7,898 nucleotides of DNA from Lachnospiraceae bacterium (GTDB lineage Bacteria; Bacillota; Clostridia; Lachnospirales; Lachnospiraceae): assembly GCA_009774395.1 (NCBI GenBank), contig VSNQ01000170.1, forward strand, positions 1-7,898. The letters run 5' to 3'. This document shows positions 1 through 6,430 of the stretch, one piece after another. The notes beneath the pieces were generated by a model. The model was not told the DNA's origin, ran no database searches, and saw only the letters and a list, made by a program, of their open reading frames with translations. Every line of letters starts with the position of its first letter. The first letter of the stretch is position 1. Position numbers and translations under genes: made by a program.

Positions 1-12
1 GTTTTATGTGAG

Positions 13-56
13 AAAAACGAACATCAAAGCAATCAATTACTTTGATGTTCGTTTTT
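13..56. terminator. Bidirectional intrinsic terminator
   Basis: A 17-bp perfect inverted repeat (13-29 with 40-56, core ACGAACATCAAAG / CTTTGATGTTCGT) surrounds a 10-base loop. The arms end in runs of A on the left and T on the right, so a U-tract follows the hairpin on either strand. It lies 54 bases beyond the stop codon of the minus-strand HD-GYP gene and most likely ends that transcript. It may also end a plus-strand gene lying off the left edge. Confidence 0.9.
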
Positions 57-109
57 GTTTATAAAACTATGTAACATATATAAATACTAAACGAATATAT
101 AATGAAACT

Positions 110-1558
110 TTACTCCAACATTCTTCGTCCGGTTAAAATACGTTTGATTTCAGAACGAACATAAGTCGGTTTATAAGGACGTAAAATATAACCTGTACCA
201 CCAGCCTTGCGGCATTTTGACATGATTTCCTTGTTATAGTTATCTATTACAAATAAGATGGGTACTGAACATCCAATAATATCCTGTATATGTGTGGCAG
301 TTTCAAAGCCGCTCATTTCAGGCATGTCCATATCAAGAATAATTAAATCAGGTTCCATTTGTTTCTTTAAGTGGAGCAGTGCCTGTTTGGGGGAGCTTAT
401 AAGATTTAAGTCATACATATGATGTAAAATACCGTTTAGTAATTGTAAGTTTGTCAGCATATCATCTACAATCATAATCCGATATTTTTTGGACGGAGTT
501 ATCATTTTCTTGCGGTCTGTTTCAGCAATAGAAGGATCCATTACATCTTCATTCGTGCCATGTAAAATTGTTAGGTTGTAGTTTTCTTGGTTGTCAAGGT
601 CGATCATGCTTCCATCCATCATGCGGATAAGCGGTCTAAGATTGCGTTTACCAAAGTTTTCAACAATAATACCTTCCCTGCCATCGGATAGTTTAACCAA
701 AGTTCCTTTGGGATAGAATGGCACATAACGTAATAGGGATTCCACTACTTTAGGGTCAAACATAATACCGCCGCCACCCATTAAAAATTCACATGCTTCA
801 AAGGGTGAATAAGGATTTTTGTAGGGGCGTTTGGCTACCAGTGCATCATAAACATCTGCTACATGGAGTATTTTGGTATATATTGTCATTTCATCGCCAT
901 CGACACCGTTTGGGTATCCACTTCCGTCTTCGTTTTCGTGGTGGTAGAGAACGGCGACTTTTACCTGCGAGGAAATATCCCAGCGTTCTTTGATAATTTC
1001 GTAAGAACGGATTGGATGCTGTTTCATAATCTCAAATTCTTCTGGAGTAAGTCGACCAGGCTTATTTAATATTTCGGTTGGTATGGATAATTTGCCAAGG
1101 TCATGGAGTAGACCTGCCATAACAAGCTGTTCTAATTCGGATTCTTTCATTTTTAATCCAAAGCCTATAATGCAAGAAAGAACGGCAACATTTACTGAGT
1201 GGGCATATGTATAACTGTCGAAAGTCCGCAGATCGGTTAAGTCAAGAGATAAAACACCATTGTTTAATACTTCTCGAACAATTTGTTTGGAAACGCCTTT
1301 GCATTTATCAATGTTACTATCTCGTACACAATGCAAACCTTCTGTCCGCAGATTATGGGGAATAATTGGTTCGATTTTAATATCTTCGGATAATTCGTCC
1401 GTAATATATATACCATCAAAACCGTATTCTTTAATTTTTTTTATATAAAAATCTGATATAACACTACCACTGCATATTAATGTGTGTCCATCTGTATCAT
1501 AGATATTGTATGCAAGGCGCATACCAGGTTTAATATCGTCACTTTTTATGTAGCGCAT
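110..1558 (-). CDS. HD-GYP domain phosphodiesterase with C-terminal receiver domain
   Basis: This 482-residue soluble protein has no signal peptide or membrane segment. Residues 1-100 resemble the N-terminal region common in clostridial HD-GYP proteins. Residues 110-285 are the HD-GYP domain, with candidate metal ligands H120, H152-D153, H181, H206-H207 and D235, K156 of the HDxGK motif, and the GYP signature at 214-216. Such domains hydrolyse cyclic di-GMP (in some members cGAMP). A linker (about 285-355) leads to a receiver domain (359-480) with acidic pair D365-D366 and phospho-acceptor D409 in an LDMDMPEMSG motif. The switch Thr/Ser position is Ile (I438) and the conserved Lys is Arg (R460), so signalling through phosphorylation may be altered. 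The order HD-GYP then receiver is the reverse of the common REC-HD-GYP layout. The start is supported by AGGAG (1567-1571) 8 bases upstream. The gene is monocistronic, driven by element A and ended by the terminator at 13-56. The family call is firm; substrate and output are inferred. Confidence 0.93.
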   Translation of the reverse strand: MRYIKSDDIKPGMRLAYNIYDTDGHTLICSGSVISDFYIKKIKEYGFDGIYITDELSEDIKIEPIIPHNLRTEGLHCVRDSNIDKCKGVSKQIVREVLNNGVLSLDLTDLRTFDSYTYAHSVNVAVLSCIIGFGLKMKESELEQLVMAGLLHDLGKLSIPTEILNKPGRLTPEEFEIMKQHPIRSYEIIKERWDISSQVKVAVLYHHENEDGSGYPNGVDGDEMTIYTKILHVADVYDALVAKRPYKNPYSPFEACEFLMGGGGIMFDPKVVESLLRYVPFYPKGTLVKLSDGREGIIVENFGKRNLRPLIRMMDGSMIDLDNQENYNLTILHGTNEDVMDPSIAETDRKKMITPSKKYRIMIVDDMLTNLQLLNGILHHMYDLNLISSPKQALLHLKKQMEPDLIILDMDMPEMSGFETATHIQDIIGCSVPILFVIDNYNKEIMSKCRKAGGTGYILRPYKPTYVRSEIKRILTGRRMLE

Positions 1559-1583
1559 GTCCTCAACTCCTCGCTTTTCTTAT

Positions 1584-1613
1584 TTTATACTCATGATCGC
1601 TAAAATCTACCAA
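1584..1613 (-). promoter_or_regulatory. Promoter of the HD-GYP gene
   Basis: Reading the minus strand, TTGGTA (1613-1608) and TATAAA (1589-1584) are separated by 18 bases. Transcription would start near 1577, giving a leader of roughly 20 bases that contains just the ribosome binding site before the ATG at 1558. The -35 lies in the 3' arm of palindromic element A and the -10 overlaps its end. The same arrangement recurs at 5085-5114, which strengthens the call. No transcript data are available. Confidence 0.6.
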
Positions 1614-1677
1614 ATCACCCGACTCACGAGCGGAAAGCATCGTGAATATATGGTAAATCTGACCGCTCATGAATATA
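1586..1677 (-). repeat. 92-base palindromic element, copy A
   Basis: Read on the minus strand, the element starts TATATTCATGAGCG and ends GCGATCATGAGTATA. The outer 27 bases on each side can pair, with 24 of 27 positions matched including G-U. A second copy, also 92 bases, lies on the plus strand at 5021-5112. An ungapped alignment by eye gives about 59 of 92 identities, concentrated in the arms and in a central GTGAGTCGG block. Element positions 5-14 can instead pair fully with the central CGCTCGTGAG (46-55), so two exclusive folds are possible. The TA-bounded ends and long inverted repeats resemble a miniature transposable element. The promoter at the 3' end and its place just upstream of a gene resemble a shared operator. 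Confidence 0.75.
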
Positions 1678-1700
1678 TAAAAATTTTGTGTCAAATAATG

Positions 1701-1749
1701 TTTTGTGAATTTCATTTTATAATAATTATTATGTGAGTTGGATTATTTA
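1701..1749 (+). repeat. Diverged direct repeat of the GH2 promoter region
   Basis: The core GTGAATTTCATTTTATAA (1705-1722) recurs with one base missing at 1920-1936, and similarity continues for about 25 bases downstream (GGATTATTTA against GATTAATTTT). Each copy contains a TATAAT-like hexamer. An inverted, shorter match (ATTTCACAAAG, 1884-1894) lies between them. These could be repeated binding sites for a regulator of the downstream glycosidase gene, or a small local duplication. The DNA is very AT-rich, so the extended match beyond the core is less certain. Confidence 0.4.
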
Positions 1750-1856
1750 TGCGCAGACCTATGTAGTGGAAATATGCCGTTAAGGCGGCGTACGGGTTGC
1801 GCAGAGAGTAGAAAAAAAGAATCTACTCTACATAATTTCCAAATCTTTACATAAAT
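1744..1856. other. Foldable GC-richer island, possible structured RNA
   Basis: Several complementary segments are nested here. ATTTATG (1745-1751) can pair with CATAAAT (1850-1856), and TGCGCAGACC (1750-1759) with GGGTTGCGCA (1794-1803), one mismatch. TATGCCG (1773-1779) pairs with CGGCGTA (1786-1792) around a 6-base loop. AGAGTAGA (1805-1812) pairs with TCTACTCT (1822-1829). TATGTAG (1760-1766) is also complementary to CTACATA (1828-1834), and GGAAAT (1768-1773) to ATTTCC (1835-1840), which would be pseudoknot-type contacts. I do not recognise a known riboswitch class. The outer and inner stems share a few bases, so not all pairs form at once. The element could be a leader RNA of the GH2 gene or an inserted palindromic repeat. 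Confidence 0.45.
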
Positions 1857-1910
1857 AGGATACAGGAATAGTATACCACAATATTTCACAAAGATAAATC
1901 CTAAAACACA

Positions 1911-1939
1911 TTGATTTTCGTGAATTTATTTTATAAAAT
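1911..1939 (+). promoter_or_regulatory. Possible promoter of the GH2 gene
   Basis: TTGATT (1911-1916) is followed by TAAAAT (1934-1939) at 17 bases, or by TATAAA (1932-1937) at 15 bases. Transcription would start near 1946, leaving a leader of about 45 bases before the ATG at 1990. The segment overlaps the second copy of the GTGAATTT-ATTTTATAA repeat. In DNA this AT-rich such matches arise easily, so confidence is modest. Confidence 0.4.
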
Positions 1940-1989
1940 AATATAGGATGGAAGATTAATTTTTTAGAGAATTGAGGGTTTAAAGATAT

Positions 1990-4587
1990 ATGATAGGCGA
2001 ACGATTGCTTTTAAAGGGAATGGATATGGAGGTAATGGATACATTGACGGTTTGTTTGACAAGCTGTAAATTTCATTTGGGAGATGTGCCAGATGCATGG
2101 CAGGCTTCTTACCTAGATGATGATTGGGAAGAGGTGCTATTGCCGCATGATTGGTCTGTTGCACTGCCGTTTTCAGCGGAATATTCGAGTGGTACGGGAT
2201 ATTTAGCGGGGGGAATTGGCTGGTACCGAATTTATATTACACCAGTGGAGGCTTGGAGAGGGAAGCGTATTAGTATAAATTTTGATGGCGTTTACAAAAA
2301 TAGCAGAGTTTGGTGCAATTCTACTTATCTGGGCGAGCGGCCCAATGGCTACATTTCTTTTTCTTATGATATTACGGACTATTTTCGGTTTGATGGAGAT
2401 AATATTATTAGTGTTTATGTGGATAGGCGTGAGATTGCAGATGCAAGGTGGTTTACTGGATCAGGCATTACGCGCAAAGTAACATTAATAGTTTCTGAGG
2501 ACATTCATCCTGTTCCGAATGGTATATTCTTTTATACGCCAAGTGTTGAATCACAGGAGGCAGTCTTTGTGGTTGAAAATGAGATAATCAATCATAAATC
2601 CAAAGCGTGTTTAATTACAGTTACAAATGTTTTGTTCGATATGGAGGGAAATATTACAGGAGAATCGCTTTCACAGGCGACGGTAGCAGAAGGCAAATCG
2701 GTTATTGTAAAAAATACAGGACTAATTAAAAATCCGGCGCTTTGGAGTCCGGAAAGTCCGAATTTATATACACTAAAAACCTATCTTTCTTATGAAAAAT
2801 CTTATATGGTGCATAGCACGAGCGTTGGCATACGTCATTATTTATTTCATGCAGATAAGGGATTTTTCTTAAATGGATTTCCTTATATATTAAAGGGAGT
2901 TTGCGTGCATGAAGATGCGGGCTGCTTTGGGGCTGCTGTGCCTTGGGCGGTTTGGTATCGGCGTTTGATCAAACTAAAAGAGATGGGATGTAATGCCATT
3001 CGTATGAGCCATAATCCACATATGCCGGAACTGTATGATTTGTGTGATCGGCTGGGTTTTTTGGTTATTGACGAGGCTTTTGATGAGTGGGAAGCACCAA
3101 AAAATAAATGGTGGCATGGTCATAATGTTTTTCCTCCAAAGCATCAAGGATACTATACCGCTTTTCCGGAGTGGCATCAGCGCGATTTAAGGGATATGAT
3201 TCTGCGTGACCGCAACCATGCAAGCGTGATTTTGTGGAGTATTGGCAATGAAATTGACTATCCAAACGATCCTTATGCGCATCCTTCTTTTGCAGAAATG
3301 ACAGGTAATAATGATGCTGGAAAAACACAAACGCAGAAAGCATATAGTCCAATGCGTCCCAATATGGAGCGTCTTTCCGAGCTTTCACGACGGCTTTGTG
3401 AAATTGTTAAGGAAACCGATACAACACATCTAGTTACATTGGCGGCAGCATACCCAGAGCTTTCAGCAAAAATTGGGTTTATTGACCCGTTAGATGTAGT
3501 GGGTTATAATTATAAAGAACAATTGTACGAAAAACATCATACATTGTATCCGGATAAGCCATTTTTAGGGAGTGAAAATGGCCATTCTCTGGCAGCGTGG
3601 GAAACTGTTACCCAAAAGCGGTATATTAGTGGTCAGTTTTTATGGACAGGAATTGATTATCTTGGTGAAGCGTATGGTTGGCCGGTTCACGGTTCTGGTG
3701 CTGGGCTTTTGACGCTGGCGGGTTTTGAAAAGGCAGGATATTATCGTAGGCAAAGTTTTTGGACACAAGAGCCGATGATTCATCTCGTCACGATACGTGA
3801 AGCGGAAAGCTGTCAAACAGCATGGGGAGAAATTTTTGAAGATGCAGTTTTGTGTGAATTTGCACCAGCAACGGAATGTTGGAATTATTGCGTAGGTGAG
3901 CGCATTACTGTGAAATGCTACACCAATTTGGATAGAGTGGAATTGCTTTTAAATAAGCGCAGTCTTGGGATTTTTCAGAAAGCAGAGCATACAGACTGTA
4001 TTTTGATTACCGTTTTGTTTGAGGAAGGAGAATTGTGTGCGCAGAGCGTTTCAGATGAATTGGAAGATAGAATAAGTTATTCACTTTATACGACAGGTAG
4101 TGCTTGTCAAATAAAACTGGAAGAGTATTTTTGCGATTTTGGTTGGGATTATACGCATGATTATCCTTTTGTCTATCCGTATTCAGGGGATTCATATGCT
4201 GCTTTATCAGGCGTTGGCAGAAGAGTTGGAGAGGAGCAAGACGTGGCGGAACGGATTGTAGATAAGCCGCTGCTGCACCAGATAGAAGTGACAATGCTTG
4301 ATGGCAGGGGACGGCGTGTTTATCATGATGCGACGATGTTAACAGTTACAGTGGAAAATGGCGTGCTTTTAGGCTTGGAAAATGGTGATTTAGCCGATAA
4401 CACAGAATATACGGCAAATTACCGTAGAGCCTATTGTGGACAATTAATAGTTTATGCAGTGCCAGATCGCGGCGAGAAGAATATGATAATTCGTGTACGT
4501 GGAGAACAGGTTAAGGAGGGTGTAATCGTGATACTAGGGGATAATTTATTTAATACGAATGTCAATAAAAATTTGAGTTATAATTAA
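1990..4587 (+). CDS. Glycoside hydrolase family 2, beta-galactosidase type
   Basis: This 865-residue protein has no signal peptide and so probably acts in the cytoplasm on imported oligosaccharides or glycosides. The GH2 sugar-binding jelly-roll spans about 18-170 (LPHDW at 51-55, GIGWYR at 75-80), an Ig-like domain about 175-285, and the TIM barrel about 286-600. The acid/base is E421 in WSIGNE and the likely nucleophile is E529 in LGSEN; NAIRMSHNPH (335-344) and GQFLWTGIDYLGE (548-560) are further barrel signatures. A DUF4982-like module (about 628-690, VELLLNKRSLG) and a C-terminal Ig-like module (about 762-840, LLGLENGD) complete a DUF4982-type GH2 layout. Beta-galactosidase is the likeliest activity, but GH2 also includes other exo-glycosidases. 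The ATG at 1990 has GAGGG 11 bases upstream. In-frame ATGs at 2020, 2026 and 2035 are alternatives; AAAGGG lies 7 bases before 2026, and homology begins only near residue 18. No transporter or regulator adjoins it. Confidence 0.9.
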   Translation: MIGERLLLKGMDMEVMDTLTVCLTSCKFHLGDVPDAWQASYLDDDWEEVLLPHDWSVALPFSAEYSSGTGYLAGGIGWYRIYITPVEAWRGKRISINFDGVYKNSRVWCNSTYLGERPNGYISFSYDITDYFRFDGDNIISVYVDRREIADARWFTGSGITRKVTLIVSEDIHPVPNGIFFYTPSVESQEAVFVVENEIINHKSKACLITVTNVLFDMEGNITGESLSQATVAEGKSVIVKNTGLIKNPALWSPESPNLYTLKTYLSYEKSYMVHSTSVGIRHYLFHADKGFFLNGFPYILKGVCVHEDAGCFGAAVPWAVWYRRLIKLKEMGCNAIRMSHNPHMPELYDLCDRLGFLVIDEAFDEWEAPKNKWWHGHNVFPPKHQGYYTAFPEWHQRDLRDMILRDRNHASVILWSIGNEIDYPNDPYAHPSFAEMTGNNDAGKTQTQKAYSPMRPNMERLSELSRRLCEIVKETDTTHLVTLAAAYPELSAKIGFIDPLDVVGYNYKEQLYEKHHTLYPDKPFLGSENGHSLAAWETVTQKRYISGQFLWTGIDYLGEAYGWPVHGSGAGLLTLAGFEKAGYYRRQSFWTQEPMIHLVTIREAESCQTAWGEIFEDAVLCEFAPATECWNYCVGERITVKCYTNLDRVELLLNKRSLGIFQKAEHTDCILITVLFEEGELCAQSVSDELEDRISYSLYTTGSACQIKLEEYFCDFGWDYTHDYPFVYPYSGDSYAALSGVGRRVGEEQDVAERIVDKPLLHQIEVTMLDGRGRRVYHDATMLTVTVENGVLLGLENGDLADNTEYTANYRRAYCGQLIVYAVPDRGEKNMIIRVRGEQVKEGVIVILGDNLFNTNVNKNLSYN

Positions 4588-4636
4588 AAATAGATGAAAA
4601 ACAACAATTTAAAAAGGATGATATTTGTAAATTAGA

Positions 4637-4666
4637 TTGAAAGTGTTTTGGTGATTGTGTTATACT
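4637..4666 (+). promoter_or_regulatory. Near-consensus promoter with no gene behind it
   Basis: TTGAAA (4637-4642) and TATACT (4661-4666) are spaced by 18 bases, one of the better sigma-A matches in the window. No open frame with a ribosome binding site follows before 5223. The first structure downstream is a hairpin at 4713-4743, then the repeat cluster. It may transcribe a small RNA, be a relic, or contribute readthrough to the DUF4241-GNAT pair. Confidence 0.5.
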
Positions 4667-4712
4667 GATATTAGAATTTTAGCGGGTGTGTGCATATTGT
4701 TATACTTCGTGA

Positions 4713-4743
4713 TACTTAGCGTCAGCCTTTTCGACGTTTAGTA
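4713..4743. other. Hairpin at the edge of the repeat cluster
   Basis: TACTTAGCGTC (4713-4723) pairs with GACGTTTAGTA (4733-4743) with a single mismatch and one G-U, around a 9-base loop. There is no T-tract directly after it, so it is not a standard terminator. It lies about 40 bases downstream of the expected start of the promoter at 4637-4666, and its right arm overlaps the first copy of the TTTAGTATAAT repeat. Confidence 0.5.
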
Positions 4744-4981
4744 TAATATTACACCAGTTTACAACTTTTTAAAAATGCTCGAATTGCAGTAAGTATTTAG
4801 TATAATTTAATTAATATTCACCAGTTTACAACTTTTAAAAATTACTCGATTTGCTGTTTAAAATGCAATATTTATACATTTTAATACCTACAATACACGG
4901 GAAAATTGAATATTTATTCGATGTAAAATTATGAAAATATAACTATTACAAAATCTTGTAAACTGCTGTAATATTACTTAG
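4737..4981. repeat. Direct and inverted repeat cluster, MITE-like
   Basis: Copy 1 (4737-4790) and copy 2 (4796-4855) share TTTAGTATAAT, an identical 18-mer CACCAGTTTACAACTTTT (4752-4769 and 4819-4836), and a following A-rich stretch then CTCGA-TTGC. A third copy lies inverted at 4951-4978; its reverse complement reads AGTAATATTACAGCAG then TTTACAAGATTT. Copy 1 and copy 3 therefore form imperfect terminal inverted repeats of about 28 bases around roughly 235 bases. TTAG occurs outside both ends (4738-4741 and 4978-4981) and could be a target duplication, although four bases can match by chance. There is no transposase frame inside. This fits a miniature non-autonomous element or the remains of one. 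Confidence 0.5.
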
Positions 4982-5020
4982 GCGGTTATAAATTGCATCA
5001 ATTTCTTAGAAATATTCTGA

Positions 5021-5112
5021 TATACTCACGAGCGATAAATTTTACCATATTACTCAAGAAAATAACGCTTGTGAGTCGGTGTTATTGGCAAATTTAAGCG
5101 ATCGCAGGTATA
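5021..5112 (+). repeat. 92-base palindromic element, copy B
   Basis: This is the second copy of the element at 1586-1677, here on the plus strand and again exactly 92 bases, beginning TATACTCACGAGCG and ending GCGATCGCAGGTATA. About 20 of 27 outer pairs hold. At element positions 9 and 84, T-A in copy A has become C-G here, a two-sided compensating change, and the T-G pair at 5 and 88 has become C-G. The G-A mismatch at 12 and 81 is present in both copies. The alternative pairing of CTCACGAGCG (5-14) with CGCTTGTGAG (46-55) is complete with one G-U. The central 10 bases (31-40) differ at every position, as expected of a loop. Confidence 0.75.
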
Positions 5113-5114
5113 AA
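5085..5114 (+). promoter_or_regulatory. Promoter at the end of element B
   Basis: TTGGCA (5085-5090) and TATAAA (5109-5114) are separated by 18 bases, matching position for position the promoter at the end of element A. Transcription would begin near 5121 and read a leader of about 100 bases into the DUF4241 gene at 5223. No terminator lies between. Recurrence at the same place in two diverged copies is the main support. Confidence 0.55.
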
Positions 5115-5222
5115 TACAGAAAATTGGGAAGGCTGTGCGTGCGATTTTTAATAGCAAAGTAATAGTTGGTATTGTAATAGGAAAAAGGTGTACTTATATT
5201 TAGAAAGGGATGAGGGAATTAG

Positions 5223-5876
5223 ATGTATATAAATGAAAAATTAATGATAGCTTTGCGTAATCATATGGCGGATGATTTTTTGAAAGAGAATAAGCAGGAG
5301 GGATATTTTAGGGAGCAGGAATTAGCAAAGATAAAGCTTCCCACAGGTAAAATTGTTGCAAATGATCCACTTGTTTTGGGGGAGATGGAAGCGTTTACGA
5401 TTCGGGTTCCTTCTGGTGAATATCCAGTGGTATTGTATATCTATCATAATAATGATGATCAGCGTGTTGCGTTTGCAGAAATGCGGTTAAATGAAAAGAT
5501 ACCAGTTCGATTTGAACCTGCATTGGTAGAGGGGCAGGAAGCGGAAGCATTAGAAGAAGATGAGTTTTTTGGCTATGGTGTGGATACGGGAACGGGATGT
5601 TTTATGGATGAGCAGACATGCAAAAAACTGGAGGCGCTAATGGACACTACAGAGTATGGTGAACTAACAGAATTTGATAAGCTTTTAGAGGAAAGTTATG
5701 TTGATACCTATATGACTGCTAATTTTGTTCTTCCAGAAACGGATTTTAATGTTGTTGCATTTTCTTCGGGATATGGTGATGGATGTTACCCCTCATTTTG
5801 GGGCTATGATGCTTCAGGAGAACTATGCTGTTTGATAACTGATTTCTGTGTGATTGATATGGATGATAATGAATAA
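5223..5876 (+). CDS. DUF4241 domain-containing protein
   Basis: This 217-residue acidic soluble protein has no signal peptide or transmembrane segment. Its motifs match my recollection of the DUF4241 family: NDPL (47-50), PSGEYPVVLY (63-72), FGYGVDTGTGCFMD (116-129), FSSGYGDGCYPSFWGYD (180-196) and LITDF (204-208). The glycine- and aspartate-rich motifs suggest a conserved pocket, but no enzymatic role is established that I can name. The start is supported by GAGGG (5212-5216) with 6-base spacing. The gene is followed 22 bases later by the GNAT gene, suggesting co-transcription, probably from the promoter in element B. Orphan genes of this kind sometimes accompany toxin-immunity loci, but nothing here shows a toxin, so that remains speculation. 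Confidence 0.85.
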   Translation: MYINEKLMIALRNHMADDFLKENKQEGYFREQELAKIKLPTGKIVANDPLVLGEMEAFTIRVPSGEYPVVLYIYHNNDDQRVAFAEMRLNEKIPVRFEPALVEGQEAEALEEDEFFGYGVDTGTGCFMDEQTCKKLEALMDTTEYGELTEFDKLLEESYVDTYMTANFVLPETDFNVVAFSSGYGDGCYPSFWGYDASGELCCLITDFCVIDMDDNE

Positions 5877-5898
5877 CGGATTTTGGGAAGAAATATAG

Positions 5899-6360
5899 AT
5901 GAAAGAGATAATTGCATATGAAATGATATATAATAAAGCATTGAAGTATCAGAATGACATAATATGTGTTCCTTTTCAAAAAGAATATTGGAATGAATAT
6001 CAAAAAATATATAATGAATGTTTTTACAAAATGAGAAAGGCGTTAGAGGTTGAGCCAATAAATTTTTATGATGATTATTCTCAGATCAAAGATAAAATAA
6101 AGGATATTTTCCTTTATTTGCAAAATGGAATAATAATAGGCGCTGTTTCCTGTTATGAAAATGAGATAGATGATTTAATTGTTGAAAAATCGTTTCAAAG
6201 ACAAGGTATAGGACAAAAATTGTTGTTTTGGGGAATAAATCATATAAAAGAACAAGGCTATGAAGAAATTATTTTGCATGTAGCTGAATGGAATCAAAAT
6301 GCAGTAAAGTTGTATTTGAAAAATGGATTTCGTATTAAGAAAAGAGAGAGGGTGCGTTAG
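5899..6360 (+). CDS. GNAT family N-acetyltransferase
   Basis: This 153-residue cytoplasmic protein has the GNAT fold signature in its C-terminal half. The acetyl-CoA loop is Q100-R101-Q102-G103-I104-G105, preceded by the beta-strand IDDLIVE (90-96). It is followed by LHVAEWNQNAVKLYLKNGF (126-144), with N132 or N134 and Y139 in the usual motif B places. It transfers an acyl group from acyl-CoA to an amine; the acceptor (small molecule, peptide or protein) cannot be read from sequence. GGGAAG (5885-5890) lies 8 bases before the ATG. It starts 22 bases after the DUF4241 stop and is probably co-transcribed with it. Its base composition is visibly more AT-rich than the GH2 and PARG genes, which may mark recent transfer. 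Confidence 0.88.
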   Translation: MKEIIAYEMIYNKALKYQNDIICVPFQKEYWNEYQKIYNECFYKMRKALEVEPINFYDDYSQIKDKIKDIFLYLQNGIIIGAVSCYENEIDDLIVEKSFQRQGIGQKLLFWGINHIKEQGYEEIILHVAEWNQNAVKLYLKNGFRIKKRERVR

Positions 6361-6389
6361 AGGAAATAGTATTTTTAGTAAATTTTCCT

Positions 6390-6428
6390 TTAATGATAAT
6401 GGAGTTATTAACAATAATTGGTCATTAA
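6390..6428. other. Hairpin left of the CRISPR-like array
   Basis: TTAATGA (6390-6396) pairs with TCATTAA (6422-6428), and inside it TTATT (6405-6409) pairs with AATAA (6413-6417) around a 3-base loop. It lies between the GNAT stop codon and the first repeat of the array. It has no T-tract, so a terminator role is doubtful. A weaker complementarity, AGGAAA (6361-6366) with TTTCCT (6384-6389), precedes it and may help end the GNAT transcript. Confidence 0.35.
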
Positions 6429-6430
6429 GA

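Noticed and set aside
1586..1677. Cyclic-di-GMP riboswitch controlling the HD-GYP gene
   Set aside because: The conserved GEMM core sequences are absent, and the best promoter lies at the end of the element, so the element would mostly be upstream of the transcript.
3065..3388. Minus-strand open frame of 107 codons inside the GH2 gene
   Set aside because: It lies wholly opposite the strongly supported GH2 barrel coding region, has no ribosome binding site and no recognisable domain.
4007..4294. Minus-strand open frame of 95 codons opposite the 3' part of the GH2 gene
   Set aside because: It is a shadow of the C-terminal GH2 modules; composition and lack of a start signal give no support.
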